Below are positions 4,376 to 7,287 of a DNA stretch of 7,287 bases, in pieces (position 1 is the first letter of the stretch; every line of letters begins with the position of its first letter). The notes under the pieces are model-generated. The model saw nothing but the letters and a program-made list of their open reading frames with translations. It ran no database searches and was not told the origin of the DNA. The DNA is from Candidatus Woesearchaeota archaeon (GTDB lineage: Archaea; Nanoarchaeota; Nanoarchaeia; Woesearchaeales; UBA11576), in contig DUGW01000123.1 in the NCBI GenBank assembly GCA_013331125.1, forward strand, positions 1 to 7,287, in the 5' to 3' direction. Position numbers and translations under genes: made by a program.

Positions 4376-5672
4376 CCAAACTTCAGAACCTAAAAATTTC
4401 TTGTTCGTCTCTTATGATTGCCTTGCCGGCGATCTTGCGTGGCATATCAGGAAGGAAGGCCACAATGTCAAGTACTACGTCTCTAACCCTGAAGATAGGG
4501 AGGTAGGTGACGGTTTCGTCGAGAAGATCGATGACTGGGAGAGCCAGGTCGATTGGGCTGATGTCATAATCTTCGATGATGTCCTTGGTCTTGGCGAGCA
4601 TGCCAAGCGTCTCAGGGAGAAAGGTAAATATGTCGTTGGCGGCACACCTTACACAGACCGCCTTGAGGATGACCGCGCTTTCGGCCAGCAGGAACTGAAG
4701 AAGCATGGTGTCAACATCCTACCTTACAGGGATTTCACATCATTTGATGATGCTATCGCATACGTCAAGGAACACCCTGCTAAATATGTGCTTAAGCCGA
4801 ATGGTGAGGCCAGTAACCTGAAAGGACTGCTTTTCATCGGCGAAGAGGACGATGGCCGTGATGTCATACAGGTCCTTGGTGATTACAAGAAGGCATGGGC
4901 CAGCAAGATCCCTGCATTCCAGCTCCAGAAGAGAGTCTCTGGTGTGGAGATCGCTGTCGGCGCTTTCTTCAATGGCAAGGAGTTCATCTATCCTATAAAT
5001 GTCAACTTCGAGAACAAGAAGCTGTTCCCTGGCAATCTTGGTCCCAGTACAGGTGAGATGGGGACCTCGATGTTCTGGTCAGGACCTAACCGTCTGTTCA
5101 ACAGCACTTTGAAGAAGCTTGAGCAGGCATTTGCCCAGGAGGGTTATGTCGGCTACATGGACATCAACTGTATCGTGAACAGCCACGGCATCTATCCTCT
5201 TGAGTTCACCAGCAGGTTCGGCTATCCTACCATCAGTATCCAGATAGAGGGTATGACCATGCCTATAGGCCAGTTCTTCCTTGATCTTGCCCGTGGCGAG
5301 AAGCCTGCCCTGAAGACCAAGCCTGGTTTCCAGATTGGCATAAGGATTGTCGTGCCTCCTTTCCCTTTCACTGACCCTGAGACCTTCCAGGTCAAGTCCA
5401 AGGATTCGATCGTCTATTTCAAGAAGCCTACCGAAGGCATCCATATCGAGGATGTCAAGCTGGTGAATGGCGAATGGGTCGTGACCGGTACTGCGGGAGT
5501 CGTCATCATTGTCTGTGGCTGCGGCAAGACCATGAAGCAGGCGCAGCAGCAGGCGTACACGAGGGTTAAGAACATCAGCATCCCTCATATGTATTACCGT
5601 GATGACATCGGTGACCGCTGGCAGGATGACAGTGACCTTCTCCATAACTGGGGCTACCTGAGGGAGAATTGA
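4359..5672 (+). CDS. Divergent PurD-like ATP-grasp protein (phosphoribosylamine-glycine ligase family)
   Basis: The 437 residues match the length and order of PurD (GAR synthetase), an ATP-grasp ligase. The N-domain begins with a Rossmann-like strand (FLFVSYDCLAGDLAWHI, 14-30). The ATP-grasp region follows: VLKPNGEASNLKG (144-156), corresponding to the ATP-binding lysine/glycine loop; LQKRVSGVEIAVGAFFNG (189-206); NLGPSTGEMGT (226-236), corresponding to PurD NTGGMG; and YVGYMDINCIV...LEFTSRFGYPT (263-291), corresponding to EFNxRFGDPE. The C-domain has TGTAGVVIIVCGCGKTMKQAQQQAYTRVKNI (376-406) and MYYRDDIG (411-418). Key differences are the loss of the N-terminal GGREH motif and the change of EFN..FGDPE to EFT..FGYPT, which alters the expected metal-liganding Asn. 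No other purine gene is nearby. It may therefore ligate a different substrate. An in-frame TGA at 4350-4352 fixes the start at 4359. Confidence 0.85.
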   Translation: MNGTNNQTSEPKNFLFVSYDCLAGDLAWHIRKEGHNVKYYVSNPEDREVGDGFVEKIDDWESQVDWADVIIFDDVLGLGEHAKRLREKGKYVVGGTPYTDRLEDDRAFGQQELKKHGVNILPYRDFTSFDDAIAYVKEHPAKYVLKPNGEASNLKGLLFIGEEDDGRDVIQVLGDYKKAWASKIPAFQLQKRVSGVEIAVGAFFNGKEFIYPINVNFENKKLFPGNLGPSTGEMGTSMFWSGPNRLFNSTLKKLEQAFAQEGYVGYMDINCIVNSHGIYPLEFTSRFGYPTISIQIEGMTMPIGQFFLDLARGEKPALKTKPGFQIGIRIVVPPFPFTDPETFQVKSKDSIVYFKKPTEGIHIEDVKLVNGEWVVTGTAGVVIIVCGCGKTMKQAQQQAYTRVKNISIPHMYYRDDIGDRWQDDSDLLHNWGYLREN

Positions 5673-5717
5673 TCTGAGTTGGAGAATACACGCAAGTGCC
5701 CGCTGACTACCAGTCCC

Positions 5718-5829
5718 TATATCTAGGGTGCTGCCTAGCGAGCTTCAGAATAATTAAACGATCAATATCGCAGTTGGGCAATATTCAGCGGCTGACTGCC
5801 CTATGCGAGCGCAGCACCCTACGTATATC
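5718..5829 (+). repeat. Inverted-repeat element with TATATC flanks (MITE-like or structured RNA)
   Basis: TAGGGTGCTGC (5724-5734) and GCAGCACCCTA (5811-5821) are perfect 11-bp inverted arms enclosing 76 nt. TATATC occurs directly before the left arm (5718-5723) and again 2 nt after the right arm (5824-5829), as a target-site duplication might. The interior can form CGAT-CAAT-ATCG (5759-5770) and a second hairpin, GGGCA/TGCCC (5776-5780 with 5797-5801) capped by TCAG-CGG-CTGA (5785-5795). GCGAGC is repeated at 5738-5743 and 5805-5810. It contains no gene. It could be a miniature transposable element, a non-coding RNA, or a 3' processing structure of the purD-like mRNA. Strand is given as + for convenience only. 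Confidence 0.5.
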
Positions 5830-5832
5830 TGC

Positions 5833-5858
5833 CAATAAACCAACAACCTGCACAAGGA
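5833..5858 (+). promoter_or_regulatory. Promoter and ribosome-binding site of the acetyltransferase gene
   Basis: Two TATA-like elements precede the ATG at 5866: CAATAAACC at 5833-5841, spaced for a leaderless start, and GTATATC at 5823-5829, which would give a leader of about 13 nt. AAGGA at 5854-5858, 7 nt before the ATG, is a plausible ribosome-binding site if the upstream element is used. Confidence 0.45.
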
Positions 5859-5865
5859 ACACATC

Positions 5866-6411
5866 ATGAAGCTTCGTTTTGTCGATCTTAACAGGGAGAA
5901 CTTTGACAGGTTCGAGCCTCTTCTTTCTGGTTCCGAGCTGGTCTATCCTGAGAGCATCAGGTCTGTCCGTGAGGATTTTCTTGAGATGCTTGAGGAGCCT
6001 GTCGCTTTCCTGGCATTCTCTGATGAAGAAGATGACCATGCCGCAGGAAGGGATGATAGTGATGATGGAGATGATGATGACTATGTCGGTAATGTCCTCG
6101 GCTGTGCTCTCACCCCTGAAGAGGTCATTGAGTATGGTGTGCGAGGGAAAGGCCGCATCCTCTATCTTTTCAACATAGTCGTCGATCCTGGTTTCCAGGG
6201 CAGGGGTGTCGGTAAGTCCTTGATGGCTGAGTTCCTCAGGCGCGCAAAGAAGCATGGCTATGATGTTGTCGCTGGCCATTTCCGTAAGAACGCATCTCTT
6301 TCTCTCTTCAAGAGGTTCGGCGGTAAGGAGATACAGCTCCACACCGACTGGGAAGGCACTGGCGAGGATTATGTCTATTGCGAGATCGACCTGAAGTCTT
6401 ACAGACCCTAG
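5866..6411 (+). CDS. GNAT-family N-acetyltransferase with an Asp-rich insert
   Basis: A 181-residue GNAT-fold protein that would transfer an acetyl group from acetyl-CoA to an amine, perhaps a protein N-terminus or small molecule. Motif A is clear: strand ILYLFNIVVDP (98-108), then QGRGVGKSLMAEFLRRA (111-127), in which Q111-G112-R113-G114-V115-G116 is the Q/RxxGxG pyrophosphate-binding loop. Motif B follows as FRKNASLSLFKRFGGKE (139-155), with the usual Asn and the aromatic/Gly end. Between the early strand PVAFLAFS (45-52) and VGNVLGCAL (74-82) sits an unusual acidic loop at about residues 53-72 (DEEDDHAAG then a run mostly of Asp), where most GNATs have a tight turn. The substrate cannot be inferred. 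It follows the inverted-repeat element and appears to be transcribed alone. Confidence 0.85.
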   Translation: MKLRFVDLNRENFDRFEPLLSGSELVYPESIRSVREDFLEMLEEPVAFLAFSDEEDDHAAGRDDSDDGDDDDYVGNVLGCALTPEEVIEYGVRGKGRILYLFNIVVDPGFQGRGVGKSLMAEFLRRAKKHGYDVVAGHFRKNASLSLFKRFGGKEIQLHTDWEGTGEDYVYCEIDLKSYRP

Positions 6412-6452
6412 ACCTGACTTCTCACTCAGCACTCAACCACAGAACCGACGGG

Positions 6453-6461
6453 TATATAAAG
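6453..6461 (+). promoter_or_regulatory. TATA box of the M32 peptidase gene
   Basis: TATATAAAG is centred about 26 nt before the ATG at 6483, so the mRNA should begin at or next to the start codon. No ribosome-binding site is present, which agrees with a leaderless transcript. Confidence 0.7.
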
Positions 6462-6482
6462 CAGTGGATGAGATATTGCCGG

Positions 6483-7287
6483 ATGGACAAAGACCTTGAC
6501 CTGGTGTATTCTGCTCAGAAAGAGATATTCACTCTGAACAGTCTTCTCCTTCTTCTCGAGTGGGATGAGAGCACAGTCATGCCCAGCAAAGGCATGGAAG
6601 GCCGTGCAGAACATTCACGTATGCTCGCTGGGCTTCTTCACAATCACCTGACTGCTCCTGAACTCAGGTCGGCAGTCTCCAGGCTCCTGAAGAAGCAGCT
6701 GCAGAGGAAGGATGAGCTTGTCGTCAAGGAACTTGCCAAGATTATCGACAGGAAAAGCCGGACTCCCAAGAGGTTTGCCCAGCGTCTTACCAAGAAGGCG
6801 ATTGTCTGCAGGGATTCATGGGGCAAGGCACGCAAGGAGAACAATTTCTCTCTTTTCCTTCCTGAATTCCGCAGGATGGTCGCCTTGAAGCAGCAGCAGG
6901 CCAGGTTCTTCACAGAGAAAGGTGATCCTTATGACGCTTTGATGGCAGAATACGAAGAGGGTATGACCTCTGACAAGCTCACCGTGATATTTGATTATCT
7001 TAAGATAGAACTGAAAGCCATGCTTGATAAGATAAAGTCTTCCAAGGCTTATATTGAGAGTCATGAGCTGAAGATCCGTCTTTCCAAGGATGATCAGAAG
7101 AAGCTCATCCTCAGTCTTACCAAGCGCCTGGGACTGTCCAAGGATGTCCTCGCGATAGGCGAGAGCCTTCATCCTTTCTCGACGAGGATTGCGATAAATG
7201 ATGTCCGTTTCACTGCGAGACTTGATGATTTCGAGACCTCGTTCTATGATGCACTGCATGAGTCAGGCCATTCTCTCTATGATCTTG
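6483..7287 (+). CDS. M32 family metallocarboxypeptidase (carboxypeptidase Taq), 3' end outside the window
   Basis: The open frame runs from the ATG at 6483 to the window edge without a stop, giving 268 residues; family members are about 500 residues, so roughly half is visible. The N-terminal region LLLLLEWDESTVMPSKGMEGRAEHSRMLAGLLHN matches the family start (L.WD.....P..g...Ra.......L..l.h). Near the edge come HPFSTRIAINDVRFTARL, the M32 HPF...DVR.T.R signature, and HESGH at residues 259-263, the HExxH zinc-binding and catalytic motif. The third zinc ligand lies beyond the edge. These are cytoplasmic zinc peptidases that remove C-terminal residues from peptides with broad specificity. No signal peptide is seen. 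The middle is helix-rich and basic, as usual for the family. The TATA spacing fixes the start and predicts a leaderless mRNA. Confidence 0.92.
   Translation, partial: MDKDLDLVYSAQKEIFTLNSLLLLLEWDESTVMPSKGMEGRAEHSRMLAGLLHNHLTAPELRSAVSRLLKKQLQRKDELVVKELAKIIDRKSRTPKRFAQRLTKKAIVCRDSWGKARKENNFSLFLPEFRRMVALKQQQARFFTEKGDPYDALMAEYEEGMTSDKLTVIFDYLKIELKAMLDKIKSSKAYIESHELKIRLSKDDQKKLILSLTKRLGLSKDVLAIGESLHPFSTRIAINDVRFTARLDDFETSFYDALHESGHSLYDL

Noticed and set aside
5079..5645. A 188-residue open frame on the - strand inside the purD-like gene
   Set aside because: It lies wholly within a well-supported coding sequence, shows no family features, and has no promoter or ribosome-binding site of its own.
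5785..6432. A 215-residue open frame on the - strand opposite the acetyltransferase
   Set aside because: It mirrors the GNAT gene, whose motifs are clear on the + strand. Its acidic and isoleucine-rich composition follows from reading the complementary codons, and it would run through the inverted-repeat element and the promoter.

Overview
The window reads as an archaeal chromosome fragment with every gene on the + strand. Most genes have a TATA-type element (TTTATATA, TTTAAATA, TATATAAAG) upstream. Several carry GGTGAT or GAGGTGAT ribosome-binding sites, which match the archaeal 16S 3' end, and at least three appear to be leaderless, with the TATA box about 25 nt before the ATG. Many small unrecognised proteins, a purD-like gene with no purine operon around it and an M32 carboxypeptidase would suit a DPANN (Woesearchaeota-like) or related uncultivated archaeon. 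That placement is an inference, not a demonstration.

Layout. 1-422: 3' end of an ABC-2 transporter permease. 486-1127: unknown protein with two membrane segments. 1265-2062: membrane-anchored SIMPL (DUF541) protein, followed by a 7-bp hairpin and T-rich terminator. 2170-2304: a 44-residue, 43% lysine protein made of KKKAPA repeats and ending in a Cys-rich CGCRC tail, with its own strong promoter, ribosome-binding site and T-tract terminators. 2541-3221: unknown soluble protein with an operator-like inverted repeat just before its start. 3294-3629 and 3663-4019: a probable two-gene unit encoding a double zinc-ribbon protein and an unknown acidic protein.

4020-4358 is a long intergenic region. 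It holds a strikingly structured segment, 4064-4236, in which a 10-bp closing helix encloses three consecutive hairpins; I interpret it as a non-coding RNA that I cannot assign to a family. It is followed by a TATA box and a short leader with mutually exclusive hairpins. 4359-5672 encodes a divergent ATP-grasp protein related to PurD (GAR synthetase), with changed metal-site residues. 5673-5865 contains a second inverted-repeat element, with 11-bp perfect terminal arms flanked by TATATC repeats. 5866-6411 encodes a GNAT acetyltransferase with an Asp-rich insert. 6483 to the window end is the first half of an M32 (carboxypeptidase Taq) metallopeptidase, ending just after its HESGH zinc motif.

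The genes do not form one recognisable pathway. Most appear to be separate transcription units with their own promoters. The best candidates for something undescribed are the RNA at 4064-4236, the leader at 4317-4375, the element at 5718-5829 and the lysine-repeat/Cys-tail mini-protein.
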